A DNA stretch of 64,000 bases. It comes from Variovorax paradoxus. GTDB lineage: Bacteria > Pseudomonadota > Gammaproteobacteria > Burkholderiales > Burkholderiaceae_C. Positions 15,403-24,264 of this stretch are shown one piece after another (the stretch's first letter is position 1; each line of letters begins with the position of its first letter). The notes below the pieces were generated by a model. The model did no database searches, was not told the origin of the DNA, and saw nothing but the letters and a program-made list of their open reading frames with translations. The translations under genes were made by a program, and so were the position numbers. Location: assembly GCF_018614875.1 (NCBI RefSeq), contig NZ_JAGGNW010000014.1, forward strand, positions 310,001 through 374,000, read 5' to 3'.

Positions 15403-15912
15403 ATGAGCACAACAAAGTTGCGTGCCACGCCGGCACAAGCGGCCGAAGCGGCGGCGGAACTCGACCGCACCGATCGCGCCATCCTGCGCGCCCTGCAGCG
15501 CGACGCCTCGGTGTCGAACGTGGCGCTGGCGGCCAAGGTCAACCTCAGCGCGCCCGCGTGCCTGCGCCGGGTCGAGCGGCTCAAGGCCGCGGGGCTCGTC
15601 AAGGGCATCGTGGCGCTGCTCGATGCCCAGGCGCTCGAGCTCGGCATGCTGGTGATGATCGGCGTGGTGCTCGACCGCTCGACGCCCGATTCGTTCGCCG
15701 ATTTCGAGAAGGCCGCGCAGAAGGTGTCGGGCTGCCTCGAATGCCACGTGGTCTCGGGCGAGTTCGACTACTTCATGCTCGTGCGCACGCGCGACAACGA
15801 CAGCTTCAACCGCCTGCATGCCGAGCAACTGCTGTATCTGCCGGGCGTGCGGCAGATCCGGACTTTCGTGGTGCTCAAGCAGGTGCTGTCGACCACGCAG
15901 CTGCCGATCTAA
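15403..15912 (+). CDS. acdR: Lrp/AsnC-family regulator of ACC deaminase
   Basis: This 169-residue Lrp/AsnC regulator has the N-terminal helix-turn-helix (ELDRTDRAILRALQRDASVS, then SAPACLRRVERLKAAGLV, residues about 19-67). The C-terminal RAM ligand-binding domain spans about 75-160 (VMIGVVLDRSTPDSFADFE, then VSGEFDYFMLVRTRD). Its divergent position beside acdS matches the known acdR-acdS module, in which AcdR activates acdS in response to ACC. A 17-residue N-terminal extension precedes the helix-turn-helix. The specific role is inferred from context and family. Confidence 0.9.
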   Translation: MSTTKLRATPAQAAEAAAELDRTDRAILRALQRDASVSNVALAAKVNLSAPACLRRVERLKAAGLVKGIVALLDAQALELGMLVMIGVVLDRSTPDSFADFEKAAQKVSGCLECHVVSGEFDYFMLVRTRDNDSFNRLHAEQLLYLPGVRQIRTFVVLKQVLSTTQLPI

Positions 15913-16047
15913 AGGCGCCCGCGCCGCCCGCCCTCATTGCCTTGGGGTACCTGTCAGTGCCGTCCCACAAGGGGGCTCGATAGAATTGCGGCAGTTTTCT
16001 CTCGTCTTTCCGCCTTCTTCTTCCCCTATTTCCGCGAGGTATTTCCC

Positions 16048-17112
16048 ATGGCACTCGTCTCGATGCGCGAACTGCTGGACCACGCAGCCGCCAACGGCTA
16101 CGGCATTCCGGCCTTCAACGTCAACAACCTCGAACAGGTCCAGGCCGTCATGGAGGCCGCCAAGGAAACCGGCGCGCCCGTCATCCTGCAGGCCAGCGCG
16201 GGCGCCCGCAAATACGCCGGTGAAGCGTTCATCAAGCACCTGATCCAGGCCGCGATCGAGCAGTACCCGAACATTCCGCTGGTGATGCACCAGGACCACG
16301 GCCAGAACCCCGACATCTGCAAGGGCGCCATCGACCTGGGCTTCAGCTCGGTCATGATGGACGGCTCGCTCGAAGCCGACGGCAAGACCATTGCCAGCTA
16401 CGACTACAACGTGGATGTCACCAAGAAGGTGTCGGACATGGCCCACCGCCTGGGCGTGACCGTCGAAGGCGAACTCGGCTGCCTGGGCTCGCTGGAGACC
16501 ATGAAGGGCGACAAGGAAGACGGCCACGGCACCGACGACACCATGACGCGCGAACAGCTGCTCACCGACCCCGAGCAGGCCGCCGACTTCGTCAAGCGCA
16601 CCCAGATCGACGCGCTGGCCATCGCCATCGGCACCAGCCATGGCGCCTACAAGTTCACGCGCGAGCCCACCGGCGACATCCTGGCGATCGACCGCATCAA
16701 GGAAATCCACCGCCGCATTCCCAACACCCACCTTGTGATGCACGGCTCGTCGAGCGTGCCGCAGGAGCTGCTGGCCATCATTCGCCAGTACGGCGGCAAC
16801 ATGAAGGAAACCTACGGCGTGCCCGTCAAGGAAATCCAGGAAGCCATCAAGCACGGCGTGCGCAAGATCAACATCGACACCGACATCCGCCTGGCCATGA
16901 CCGGCGCGGTGCGCAAGTTCCTGGCCGAGAACCCCGAGAAGTTCGACGCCCGCGAGTGGCTCAAGCCCGCGCGCGAAGCCGCCAGGCTGATCTGCAAGCA
17001 GCGCTACATCGAGTTCGGCTGCGAAGGCCAGGGCGCCAAGGTCAAGGGCGAGACGCTGCAGGTCGTCGCCGCCAAGTACGCCAAGGGCGAACTCGCGCAA
17101 GAAGTGGTCTGA
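16048..17112 (+). CDS. fba: Class II fructose-bisphosphate aldolase
   Basis: This zinc-dependent aldolase cleaves fructose-1,6-bisphosphate. The 354-residue protein shows FNVNNLEQVQAVMEAA, HQDHGQ with the catalytic Asp and zinc-ligand His (near residues 81-86), AHRLGVTVEGELG, and HGSSSVPQELL. The C-terminal region IDTDIRLAMTGAVRKFL matches the CbbA-type class II subgroup. The ATG at 16048 is preceded by GCGAGGT. An in-frame extension to 15937 was rejected. A strong terminator follows at 17137-17160. Confidence 0.96.
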   Translation: MALVSMRELLDHAAANGYGIPAFNVNNLEQVQAVMEAAKETGAPVILQASAGARKYAGEAFIKHLIQAAIEQYPNIPLVMHQDHGQNPDICKGAIDLGFSSVMMDGSLEADGKTIASYDYNVDVTKKVSDMAHRLGVTVEGELGCLGSLETMKGDKEDGHGTDDTMTREQLLTDPEQAADFVKRTQIDALAIAIGTSHGAYKFTREPTGDILAIDRIKEIHRRIPNTHLVMHGSSSVPQELLAIIRQYGGNMKETYGVPVKEIQEAIKHGVRKINIDTDIRLAMTGAVRKFLAENPEKFDAREWLKPAREAARLICKQRYIEFGCEGQGAKVKGETLQVVAAKYAKGELAQEVV

Positions 17113-17136
17113 ACAAACTTTTTTCGCGATTCGCAG

Positions 17137-17160
17137 GCCACCGTTCGCGGTGGCTTTTTT
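17137..17160 (+). terminator. Rho-independent terminator of fba
   Basis: The stem GCCACC/GGTGGC (17137-17142 with 17149-17154) is followed by TTTTTT, 24 nt after the fba stop. Confidence 0.85.
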
Positions 17161-17215
17161 CTGCGCGCACAATCCGCTTTTCCCGTCACCCGTTTCCGCA
17201 CAGCAGCACCGTCCC

Positions 17216-18121
17216 ATGACCACCGTCCACACCTCCTCCATCCAGAGCCTGCCCCTGCTTGCGCGCGGCAAGGTGCGCGACAACTACGCCGTTGGCGAGG
17301 ACCGCATCCTGATGGTCGCGAGCGACCGGCTCAGCGCGTTCGACGTCATCATGGGCGAGCCGATTCCGGGCAAGGGCGAGATCCTCACGCAAATGGCGCT
17401 GTGGTGGTTCGACCGCCTTGGCCAGCTGTGCCCCAATCACCTGACCGGCGACGCACCCGAGAGCGTGGTCACGGCCGATGAGGTGCCGCAGGTCACGGGC
17501 CGCTCGATGCTGGTCAAGCGGCTGACGCCGATTCCGGTCGAGGCGGTGGTGCGCGGCTACCTGGCCGGCAGCGGCTGGAAGGAATACCAGGAAAGCCGCT
17601 CGGTCTGCGGCGTGCCGCTGCCCGAAGGCCTCACCAACGCCAGCAAGCTGCCGCGCCCGATCTTCACGCCCGCCGCCAAGGCTGCGGCCGGCGAGCACGA
17701 CGAAAACATCAGCTACGACCGCGTGGTCGAGATCGTCGGCCCCAAGCTGGCGCAGCAGATCCGCGAGACCAGCCTGGAAATCTACGAAACCGCGGCGCAG
17801 ATCGCCCTGACCAAGGGGATGATCATTGCCGACACCAAGTTCGAATTCGGCCTGGACGAGGCCGGCACGCTGGTGCTGATGGACGAAGTGCTCACGCCCG
17901 ACAGCTCCCGCTACTGGCCGGTCGAGGGCTACCAGGCCGCGCTGGCCGCCGGCACCAATCCGCCGAGCTACGACAAGCAGTTCGTGCGCGACTGGCTCGA
18001 AGCCACCAAGATCAACGGCAAGCCCTGGGACAAGACGCCGCCCGCGCCGCGCCTGCCGGCCGAAGTCATCGAAAAAACGGCCGCCAAGTACCGCGAGGCG
18101 CTGGAGCGCCTCACGGGCTGA
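17216..18121 (+). CDS. purC: Phosphoribosylaminoimidazole-succinocarboxamide synthase
   Basis: PurC (SAICAR synthetase) joins CAIR and aspartate with ATP in purine synthesis. The 301-residue protein has ARGKVRDNYAVGED, VASDRLSAFDVIM, VEAVVRGYLAGSGWKEYQ, and IADTKFEFGLDEAGTLVLMDE. The ATG at 17216 matches the family start, although an in-frame open stretch extends upstream through the fba terminator and was rejected. The gene product acts directly after PurE/PurK, encoded at 19681-21419. Confidence 0.97.
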   Translation: MTTVHTSSIQSLPLLARGKVRDNYAVGEDRILMVASDRLSAFDVIMGEPIPGKGEILTQMALWWFDRLGQLCPNHLTGDAPESVVTADEVPQVTGRSMLVKRLTPIPVEAVVRGYLAGSGWKEYQESRSVCGVPLPEGLTNASKLPRPIFTPAAKAAAGEHDENISYDRVVEIVGPKLAQQIRETSLEIYETAAQIALTKGMIIADTKFEFGLDEAGTLVLMDEVLTPDSSRYWPVEGYQAALAAGTNPPSYDKQFVRDWLEATKINGKPWDKTPPAPRLPAEVIEKTAAKYREALERLTG

Positions 18122-18139
18122 GGCAGCGGGCTCGCCGCC

Positions 18140-18592
18140 TCAGCGGTTGCCCGCGCTCAGCGTTGCCACGGTCCGCCCGCTCGCGTCGAGCAGCGCGAGC
18201 CGTCCCGGTCCGGCCAGGCGATAGGTCGCGGTGGTCTGCAGTGCCGAGACGAATTGCGCTTCGTTCGCGCCGCGCACCGGGTCGGCGCAGGCCATGCGGG
18301 TCGAGGCCAGCTGGCCGATGCGCAGCGTGATGCCGCTGCGCGTGAACGAGCCCGAGACGCGGTTGCAGCCGCCCGTTCCGCTGACGCGCCCGCTGCTGCC
18401 GTCGAACTGGATCTGCGCTTCGCCGCCAGGCGCGACGGGCTCGTTGCCCAGTTGCACCAGGCGCCAGACCGGTCCCTCGATCGGTTCGTCGAGACTGATG
18501 CCGCTGCTGCAACCGGTCAGGGCGGCCGCGAGCAGTGCGGTCGCGAATACGGGAAGCGCAAGGCGCGCGCGATGGCGGGCGAGGAGACGCAT
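18140..18592 (-). CDS. META-domain lipoprotein
   Basis: This 150-residue predicted lipoprotein has a basic N-terminus and a lipobox LTGC (about residue 28). It then carries a META/HslJ-type domain with WRLVQLGNEPV, QFDGSSGRVSGTGGCNRVSG, ITLRIGQLASTRMAC and an LALLDASG end. Related proteins are linked to stress or motility, with no known reaction. The ATG at 18590-18592 is the natural start of the signal peptide. It converges on purC with 18 nt between the genes and lies downstream of the thioredoxin gene, separated by a terminator. Confidence 0.8.
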   Translation of the reverse strand: MRLLARHRARLALPVFATALLAAALTGCSSGISLDEPIEGPVWRLVQLGNEPVAPGGEAQIQFDGSSGRVSGTGGCNRVSGSFTRSGITLRIGQLASTRMACADPVRGANEAQFVSALQTTATYRLAGPGRLALLDASGRTVATLSAGNR

Positions 18593-18660
18593 GGCCGGTT
18601 TTTCCTTCTTCTCAATTGCAACAAGTTGAATCGGTGCCATCGTATGCGAGAGCGGCGCAA

Positions 18661-18687
18661 TGAAAAAGCGACCCGAGGGTCGCTTTT
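18661..18687 (-). terminator. Rho-independent terminator of the thioredoxin gene
   Basis: GCGACCC (18668-18674) pairs with GGGTCGC (18677-18683). On the minus strand the stem is followed by a run of T. It lies about 40 nt past the end of the thioredoxin-family gene. The A/T tracts on both sides would let it work in either direction. Confidence 0.78.
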
Positions 18688-18723
18688 CATCCCATTGCGC
18701 ATGGAAATGCGCAAATTGGCGGT

Positions 18724-19644
18724 TCAGCTCAGCACGACGCTGCTGAGGCGGCGGCGGTAAGTGGCCACCAGCGGGTCGTCCGGCGGAATCTGCCCATCGG
18801 CCACCTTCACCTTGGGCGGCTCGATCAGGTCGAGCACCGCGATGTAGGTCTTGCGCGCGAGTTCTTCGTTCCAGCTCTTGTCGCGCATCAGGATCTCGAG
18901 CAGCTCGTCCATGGCATCGGTCCAGCGCTGCGCATCCATCAGCAGCCGCGCGCGGCCGAAGCGGGCGTCGAAGTCGCGCTTGCCGGCGGCAATGCGGGCG
19001 TCGAAATCGGCCAGCGTGGGCTGGGGGCCCGAGGCGGGCGCCGCGAAATCGATGGCGTCCATCCAGCGCTGCAGTGAATCGAAGCGGCGCACCAGCGTGG
19101 TCCGGGCGATCACCGGCGCGAAGGCCACCTTGGCATCGTCGATGCGGCCCATCTGCAGCAGCAGCTTGACGTAGTCGAAGCGCGCATCGTCGTTGGCCGG
19201 GTCGGTGGCCACCGCATGCTGCAGCCGCTCGAGCGCGCCCTCGGTGTCCCCTTCGGCCAATGCTTCCTGCGCCGCGGCTCCCTCGGAAGCAGCCTCGATT
19301 TCCTCCGCGGCGGGCACGTGCTTGTCGAGGAATTCGCGGATCTTGTCGGCCGGAATGGCGCCGACGAAGCCGTCCACCGGCTGGCCGTCCTTGAACATCA
19401 CGCAGAACGGGATGCTGCGCACGCCGAACATCTCGGACAGCTGCGACGAAATCTGCGGCACCTTGTCGGCGTCCAGCTTGGCCAGCGTGAAGCGGCCTGC
19501 GTACTCGGCTTCGAGCTTTTCGAGCACCGGGCCGAGCTGCTTGCAGGGGCCGCACCATTCGGCCCAGATGTCCAGCAGCACCGGCGTGGCGACCGAGCCT
19601 TCGACCAGTTCGGCCTGAAAATTTTCGAGAGTGATGTCGATCAT
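18724..19644 (-). CDS. Thioredoxin-domain co-chaperone (CnoX/YbbN-like)
   Basis: This 306-residue protein joins an N-terminal thioredoxin domain (residues 1-110) to a C-terminal tetratricopeptide-like region. The active-site motif is WAEWCGPCKQLG with the CGPC pair at 31-34, so unlike E. coli CnoX it keeps both redox cysteines. The C-terminal part (ALERLQHAVATDPANDDARF, then LLLQMGRIDDAKVAF) is typical of YbbN/CnoX, which protects substrates and hands them to GroEL or DnaK. The ATG at 19642-19644 is only 36 bp from purE, divergent. The in-frame extension through purE on the minus strand is antisense and was rejected. Confidence 0.88.
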   Translation of the reverse strand: MIDITLENFQAELVEGSVATPVLLDIWAEWCGPCKQLGPVLEKLEAEYAGRFTLAKLDADKVPQISSQLSEMFGVRSIPFCVMFKDGQPVDGFVGAIPADKIREFLDKHVPAAEEIEAASEGAAAQEALAEGDTEGALERLQHAVATDPANDDARFDYVKLLLQMGRIDDAKVAFAPVIARTTLVRRFDSLQRWMDAIDFAAPASGPQPTLADFDARIAAGKRDFDARFGRARLLMDAQRWTDAMDELLEILMRDKSWNEELARKTYIAVLDLIEPPKVKVADGQIPPDDPLVATYRRRLSSVVLS

Positions 19645-19680
19645 CGGAACCAGCTGGGGGTGAAACGTAAAATTGAAACC

Positions 19681-20229
19681 ATGAACGAAACCATTCAGGT
19701 CGGTGTAGTGATGGGCTCGAACTCCGATTGGGAGACGATGCGCAACGCGGTCGAGATTCTCCAGCAATTCGGAATCAAGCACGAAGCAAGGGTGGTCTCG
19801 GCCCACCGGATGCCCGATGCGCTGTTCGCGTATGCCGAAAGCGCCGCCGGGCGCGGGCTCGCCGCGATCATCGCGGGCGCGGGCGGCGCGGCCCATCTGC
19901 CGGGCATGCTGGCCGCCAAGACCACGGTGCCGGTGCTCGGCGTGCCGGTGGCCAGCCGCCACCTGCAGGGCGTCGATTCGCTCTACAGCATCGTGCAGAT
20001 GCCCAAGGGCGTGCCGGTGGCCACCTTTGCCATCGGCAATGCGGGGGCCGCCAACGCGGCACTGTTCGCGGTGGCGATGCTGGCGGTGAACGATCCGGCG
20101 CTGCGCGCCCGGCTCGATGCCTTCCGTGCCGCGCAAACCGCTGCGGCCGAGGCCATGGTCTTGCCGCCGCCGGTGGTGGATGGCACTGCCGTGTCGCCCT
20201 TTTCGCCGCAGGGTGGGGGTGCGCTGTGA
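19681..20229 (+). CDS. purE: N5-carboxyaminoimidazole ribonucleotide mutase
   Basis: PurE converts N5-CAIR to CAIR in purine synthesis. The 182-residue protein has VGVVMGSNSDWETM, VVSAHRMPDAL (catalytic His), GAGGAAHLPGMLAAKT, and GVPVATFAIGNAGAANAAL. The ATG at 19681 was taken because the in-frame upstream stretch overlaps the thioredoxin gene in antisense. The C-terminal 20 residues after AEAMVLPPP are a non-conserved tail. It is the first gene of the purE-purK-sua5 operon. Confidence 0.96.
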   Translation: MNETIQVGVVMGSNSDWETMRNAVEILQQFGIKHEARVVSAHRMPDALFAYAESAAGRGLAAIIAGAGGAAHLPGMLAAKTTVPVLGVPVASRHLQGVDSLYSIVQMPKGVPVATFAIGNAGAANAALFAVAMLAVNDPALRARLDAFRAAQTAAAEAMVLPPPVVDGTAVSPFSPQGGGAL

Positions 20230-21419
20230 GCAACAACAACGGCCTTCCCATTCTTCCAGGCGCCACGCTCGGCGTGCTCGGCGGCGGGCAACTGGGCCGC
20301 ATGTTCGCCCATGCCGCCCAGCGCATGGGCTATTTCACGGCGGTGCTCGACCCCGACGCCGACAGCCCGGCCGGCCGCGTGAGCCATCACCACATCCACA
20401 CCGACTACGCGGACGTCGACGGCCTGGCGCGGCTCGCGGGCCTGGCCGATGCGGTCACGACCGAGTTCGAGAACGTGCCGGCGCCCTCGCTGGAGAAGCT
20501 CGCGGTGGCCCGGCCCGTGGCACCCGATGCGGGCGCCATTGCCATCGCGCAGGACCGCATCGCCGAAAAGGCCCATTTCACGCGCTGCGGCGTGGCCTGC
20601 GCGCCGTACGCGGTCATCGAGACGGCGGCGCAGCTCGCCGCTGTGGAAGACGCGCTGCTGCCCGGGATCCTCAAGACCGCCCGGCTCGGCTACGACGGCA
20701 AGGGCCAGCAGCGCGTGTCCACGCGCGCCGAACTGGTCGATGCGTGGCAGGCCGCGGGCTGCGTGCCCTGCGTGCTCGAAAAGCTGCTGCCGCTCGAATT
20801 CGAATGCTCGGTGATCGTCGCGCGCGGCCGCGACGGGCAGATCGTGCACTTTCCGCCGCAGCGCAACCTGCACCGCGACGGCATCCTGGCCGTGACCGAG
20901 GTGCACGCGCAGAACATGCCAAAGACCGTGGCGCAGGCGGCCATCAACTCGGCCAAGAGCATCGCCACCGGGCTGGACTACGTGGGCGTGCTGTGCGTCG
21001 AGTTCTTCGCGCTGGCCGACGGTTCGCTGGTGGTGAACGAAATGGCGCCCCGGCCGCACAACAGCGGCCACTACACCATGGAAGCCTGCGACGTGTCGCA
21101 GTTCGAGCTGCAGGTGCGCACCCTCGCGGGCCTGCCGCTGGCCGCGCCGCGCCAGCACAGCCCGGCGATCATGCTGAATCTGCTGGGCGACCTGTGGTTC
21201 ACCGCGGGCGGCGACAAGCCGGCCGCGCCGCGCTGGAGCGAGGTGCTCGCGCTGCCTGGTGTCCACCTGCATCTCTACGGCAAGGTCGAACCGCGCCGCG
21301 GCCGCAAGATGGGGCATCTGACGCTCACCGGCGCCACGCTGGAAAGCGTGCGCGCCACGGCCTCCCGGGCCGCAACGCTGCTCGGCCTGCCGGCGCTGTC
21401 GGCGGCCGATCTCCCATGA
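20226..21419 (+). CDS. purK: N5-carboxyaminoimidazole ribonucleotide synthase
   Basis: PurK carboxylates AIR with ATP and bicarbonate to N5-CAIR, the substrate of PurE. The 397-residue ATP-grasp protein has TLGVLGGGQLGRMFAHAA, TEFENVPA, ILKTARLGYDGKGQQRV, and FALADGSLVVNEMAPRPHNS with the metal-binding Glu/Asn. The C-terminal domain (LYGKVEPRRGRKMGHLTLTG) is complete. The GTG start at 20226 overlaps the purE stop (GTGA), so the two subunits are probably translated in step. Confidence 0.96.
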   Translation: MSNNNGLPILPGATLGVLGGGQLGRMFAHAAQRMGYFTAVLDPDADSPAGRVSHHHIHTDYADVDGLARLAGLADAVTTEFENVPAPSLEKLAVARPVAPDAGAIAIAQDRIAEKAHFTRCGVACAPYAVIETAAQLAAVEDALLPGILKTARLGYDGKGQQRVSTRAELVDAWQAAGCVPCVLEKLLPLEFECSVIVARGRDGQIVHFPPQRNLHRDGILAVTEVHAQNMPKTVAQAAINSAKSIATGLDYVGVLCVEFFALADGSLVVNEMAPRPHNSGHYTMEACDVSQFELQVRTLAGLPLAAPRQHSPAIMLNLLGDLWFTAGGDKPAAPRWSEVLALPGVHLHLYGKVEPRRGRKMGHLTLTGATLESVRATASRAATLLGLPALSAADLP

Positions 21420-22417
21420 TCCTCGACGGCCAATCCCCAGCGGCCATAGCCGAGGCCGTGCGCGTGCTGCGCGCGGGCGGGCTGGTCGCGTTCCCGACCG
21501 AGACCGTCTACGGGCTGGGCGCCGATGCCACCAGCGACATGGCCGTGGGCGGCATCTTCAAGGCCAAGGGCCGGCCGGCCGACCATCCGCTGATCGTCCA
21601 CGTCGCGGCCGGCATCAAGGGCACCGAGTCGCTGTCGCGGTTTGCGCAGCCGCTGCCGCCCTTCGCGCAGAAACTGGTGCAGGCCTTCTGGCCAGGCCCG
21701 CTGACGCTGATCGTCACGCGCCAGCCCGGCGTGGCGGCCGCGGCCGCCGGCGGGCAGGACACCATCGGCCTGCGCTGCCCTTCGCATCCGGTGGCGCAGG
21801 CCCTGCTCGAAGCCTGCGCTGAACAAGGGGTGCCGGGGCTCGCGGGCCCGAGCGCCAACCGCTTCGGCCGCGTCAGCCCCACCACTGCGCAGCACGTGGT
21901 CGACGAGTTCGGCGATGCACTGCCGGTGATCGACGGCGGCGCCTGCGAGGTGGGCATCGAGTCGACCATCGTCGACTGCAGCCGCGGCGCGCCCGTGCTG
22001 CTGCGTCCGGGCCTGATCACGCGCGCGCAGATCGAGGCCGCCGCGGGCGAGCGCCTCAGCGACCGCGAGGTGCTCGAAACGCCCGATCCGCGCGCCTCCG
22101 GCACGCTGGAGGCGCACTACGCGCCCAACGCCAAGCTGCGGCTGATGGATGCCAAGGCCATCCAGGCCGGCCTCGACGTGCTCGGCCCGGGCGCGGCCCA
22201 CATCGCGGTGTGGACGCGCGCCGAGGTGCGCAGTCATTCCCAGCGCGTGCTGCAGCGGCGCATGCCGGACGACGCGGTGGCGAGCGCGCACCAACTGTTC
22301 GCGGTGCTGCGCGAGTTCGATGCGCAGGGCGTCAAGCTGATCTGGGTCGAGACGCCGCCCGACACGCCCGAGTGGGAAGGCGTGCGCGACCGCCTGCAGC
22401 GCGCTGCAATGGGCTAA
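21416..22417 (+). CDS. sua5: L-threonylcarbamoyladenylate synthase (Sua5 type)
   Basis: Sua5/TsaC2 makes threonylcarbamoyl-AMP from threonine, bicarbonate and ATP, the first step of t6A at tRNA position 37. The 333-residue protein has the YrdC domain (GGLVAFPTETVYGLGADA, FKAKGRPADHPLIVHV, FWPGPLTLI, GLAGPSANRFGRVSPT, IESTIVDCSR) and, after SGTLEAHYAPNAKLRL, the extra Sua5 domain. The length marks the long Sua5 form. It overlaps purK (ATGA). Its pathway partner TsaB is encoded at 28203. A dispersed repeat begins directly after its stop codon. Confidence 0.94.
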   Translation: MILDGQSPAAIAEAVRVLRAGGLVAFPTETVYGLGADATSDMAVGGIFKAKGRPADHPLIVHVAAGIKGTESLSRFAQPLPPFAQKLVQAFWPGPLTLIVTRQPGVAAAAAGGQDTIGLRCPSHPVAQALLEACAEQGVPGLAGPSANRFGRVSPTTAQHVVDEFGDALPVIDGGACEVGIESTIVDCSRGAPVLLRPGLITRAQIEAAAGERLSDREVLETPDPRASGTLEAHYAPNAKLRLMDAKAIQAGLDVLGPGAAHIAVWTRAEVRSHSQRVLQRRMPDDAVASAHQLFAVLREFDAQGVKLIWVETPPDTPEWEGVRDRLQRAAMG

Positions 22418-22500
22418 CCCCCAGGCTTCGCGCACTTCGTGTCGCTTCTCCCACCCCCTTGCAGGGGGCAATGCCATTGGCCCGGCAGAGCCGGTTCCAC
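22418..22500. repeat. Dispersed intergenic repeat, copy A
   Basis: It begins right after the sua5 stop with CCCCCAGGCTTCGCGCACTT and contains the GC-rich hairpin CCCCCT/AGGGGG at 22454-22468. It is similar over about 85 bp to the reverse complement of copy B (31141-31231). It may also act as a terminator between the convergent sua5 and lipase genes. Confidence 0.75.
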
Positions 22501-22540
22501 GGCATTTCTGGAATAAGTCCTTCGAAACCTACGCCGACGG

Positions 22541-24127
22541 CTAGCCGCCGGCGGCCAGGACGCCCTGGAAGAAGCCCCGGGCGGAGGCCAGGCAGAAGGG
22601 GGGTGCCAGGGTGCCGTGGTAGGCGAGGGTGACGGCCTGCGCCTTGTCGGCGGTGCTGCCGGGGGTGTTCTGCGCAAGGGTGCTCTTGGCCTGCGCAAAG
22701 CCGGCGCGCGCGGCGGAATAGGCGTCGGTGGTGCCAGCATCCTCCAGGTCGACCACCGTCAGCGCGGCGGCGGGCATTCCGCGGGCGCGGAAGTAGCCGG
22801 CGGTGGCGCGGGTGCTCAGGAAGTTCACGGTCGGATCGTTGGCGCCGCCGCACATGAGCACCGGCCGGGTCGGCAGCCAGTTGCGCAGGTCGTTGGCGCG
22901 CGCCGCCTTGCGGAAGCCCACGGCCGGCCCGCAGTCCAGCGGCGAGGTCGTGCTCAGCGAGGCCGCGGTGGCGGGCAGCGCATTGCCCGGGCAGGGATTC
23001 GCCTGGATGTCGTTGGCCGCCTGCGTCAGGTAGCTCTGGCGGATGAGGTTGTTCGCGCCGTAGAAGATCGACAGCTCCGGACTTACCGGACCCGGCGTCG
23101 CGCCGGCGGGAAACAGCGCGAGCTGCGGCAGCTTTCCGTTGGCGTACAGGGTGGCGAGGGGCGTCAGGCTCGGCAGCAGGGTGTCGATGCCGGTGGCGTA
23201 CTGCGCTTCGTAGATGTCGCTGGTGCTGCCGTAGACATCGCCGAATTGCTGCTGCCAGCTGGCCGAGAGCAGCGGCACGAAGAGCGTGCTGCCGAGCGCC
23301 GGCCAGCCCATGAAGGGGTAGTCCGCCAGCAGGCCGATGGCCGAAGGCGCCGAGAGCGGCGCCGACGCCGTCACCGCCCTGCCCGTGGCCTGCATCTCGC
23401 GGTGCGCCGCCATGGCCACGTAGCCGCCCTGCGAATAGCCGGTGATCAGCAGCGAGCCCGCGTCCGTGGCGTCGATGCCCGCGAAGGTCTTGCGCGCCGC
23501 CGTGAGCGCATCGACCATGTCCTTGCCCTGCTGGTCGCCGTTGAGATACGGGTGGTAGGGCAGCGTCGACTTGTCGTAGCCCGCGTAGTTGGGCGCCACC
23601 ACGATGTAGCCCTGCGCCGCGAACATGGCGGCGATCGTGAGGCCTTCGCCGGCGGCCGGCTGCGTGGAATCGGTCCACCGGGCGAGGTTGTAGTTGCGCG
23701 CGGCGGTGGTGCCGTGCGCATACAGCACCACCGGCCGCGGTCCGTTGCAGGCCACGTCGGCGCCGGAGGGCACCATGACCGCGGCCGTTGCGTTGGTGGC
23801 TTCGTTCTTGCCGCCGATGGTGCGGTATTCGAGGTAGCGCACCTCGATGCCGCACTTGGGCGTGCCGGCCACCTGCAGCAGTGCCTTGCCCTGGTCGCTG
23901 GATTGCAGGTTGACCCTGAACTGTTCGGCCGACAGCTTGGCGGTCTGCTCGGGCGGATCGGTGACGACCGAGCCGCGGCCGGTGTCGCCCACAGGAGGCG
24001 GGAAACCCACACCGATGCCGCCGCCCCCGCCGCCACCGCCGCCGCAGGCCGCCAGCAGCAGCGTGGCGCCGGCGAGAGCCGCAAGCTTGTGCAGCGGAGT
24101 GGATGCTTGTCGTTGCGGTTTTTTCAC
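22541..24127 (-). CDS. Secreted lipase-like alpha/beta hydrolase, lipoprotein
   Basis: This 528-residue predicted lipoprotein has a hydrophobic signal ending LLLAAC (Cys28), followed by nine consecutive glycines as a flexible linker. The alpha/beta hydrolase body shows VVLYAHGTTAARN (oxyanion region), GYIVVAPNYAGY, and the nucleophile elbow GYSQGG with Ser232. A later FYGANNLIRQSYL region and MCGGANDPTVNF (likely acid) follow. It resembles secretory lipases and the prolyl-oligopeptidase-like esterase group. The GTG at 24125-24127 is preceded by AGGAG and begins the signal (GTG AAA AAA). The substrate is unknown. Confidence 0.84.
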   Translation of the reverse strand: MKKPQRQASTPLHKLAALAGATLLLAACGGGGGGGGGIGVGFPPPVGDTGRGSVVTDPPEQTAKLSAEQFRVNLQSSDQGKALLQVAGTPKCGIEVRYLEYRTIGGKNEATNATAAVMVPSGADVACNGPRPVVLYAHGTTAARNYNLARWTDSTQPAAGEGLTIAAMFAAQGYIVVAPNYAGYDKSTLPYHPYLNGDQQGKDMVDALTAARKTFAGIDATDAGSLLITGYSQGGYVAMAAHREMQATGRAVTASAPLSAPSAIGLLADYPFMGWPALGSTLFVPLLSASWQQQFGDVYGSTSDIYEAQYATGIDTLLPSLTPLATLYANGKLPQLALFPAGATPGPVSPELSIFYGANNLIRQSYLTQAANDIQANPCPGNALPATAASLSTTSPLDCGPAVGFRKAARANDLRNWLPTRPVLMCGGANDPTVNFLSTRATAGYFRARGMPAAALTVVDLEDAGTTDAYSAARAGFAQAKSTLAQNTPGSTADKAQAVTLAYHGTLAPPFCLASARGFFQGVLAAGG

Positions 24128-24264
24128 GGCGTGGCTCCTGCGTGTTTGTTTGTATCGAATCGAACGGGCGTCCGATTCTGTGCAGCGCCACGGCCACGCG
24201 CAAGCGGCGCGTATACCTAGAGAAGTTTTCAGTACACGGCCGCCCCCGGAGCGGCCGATGGCCG

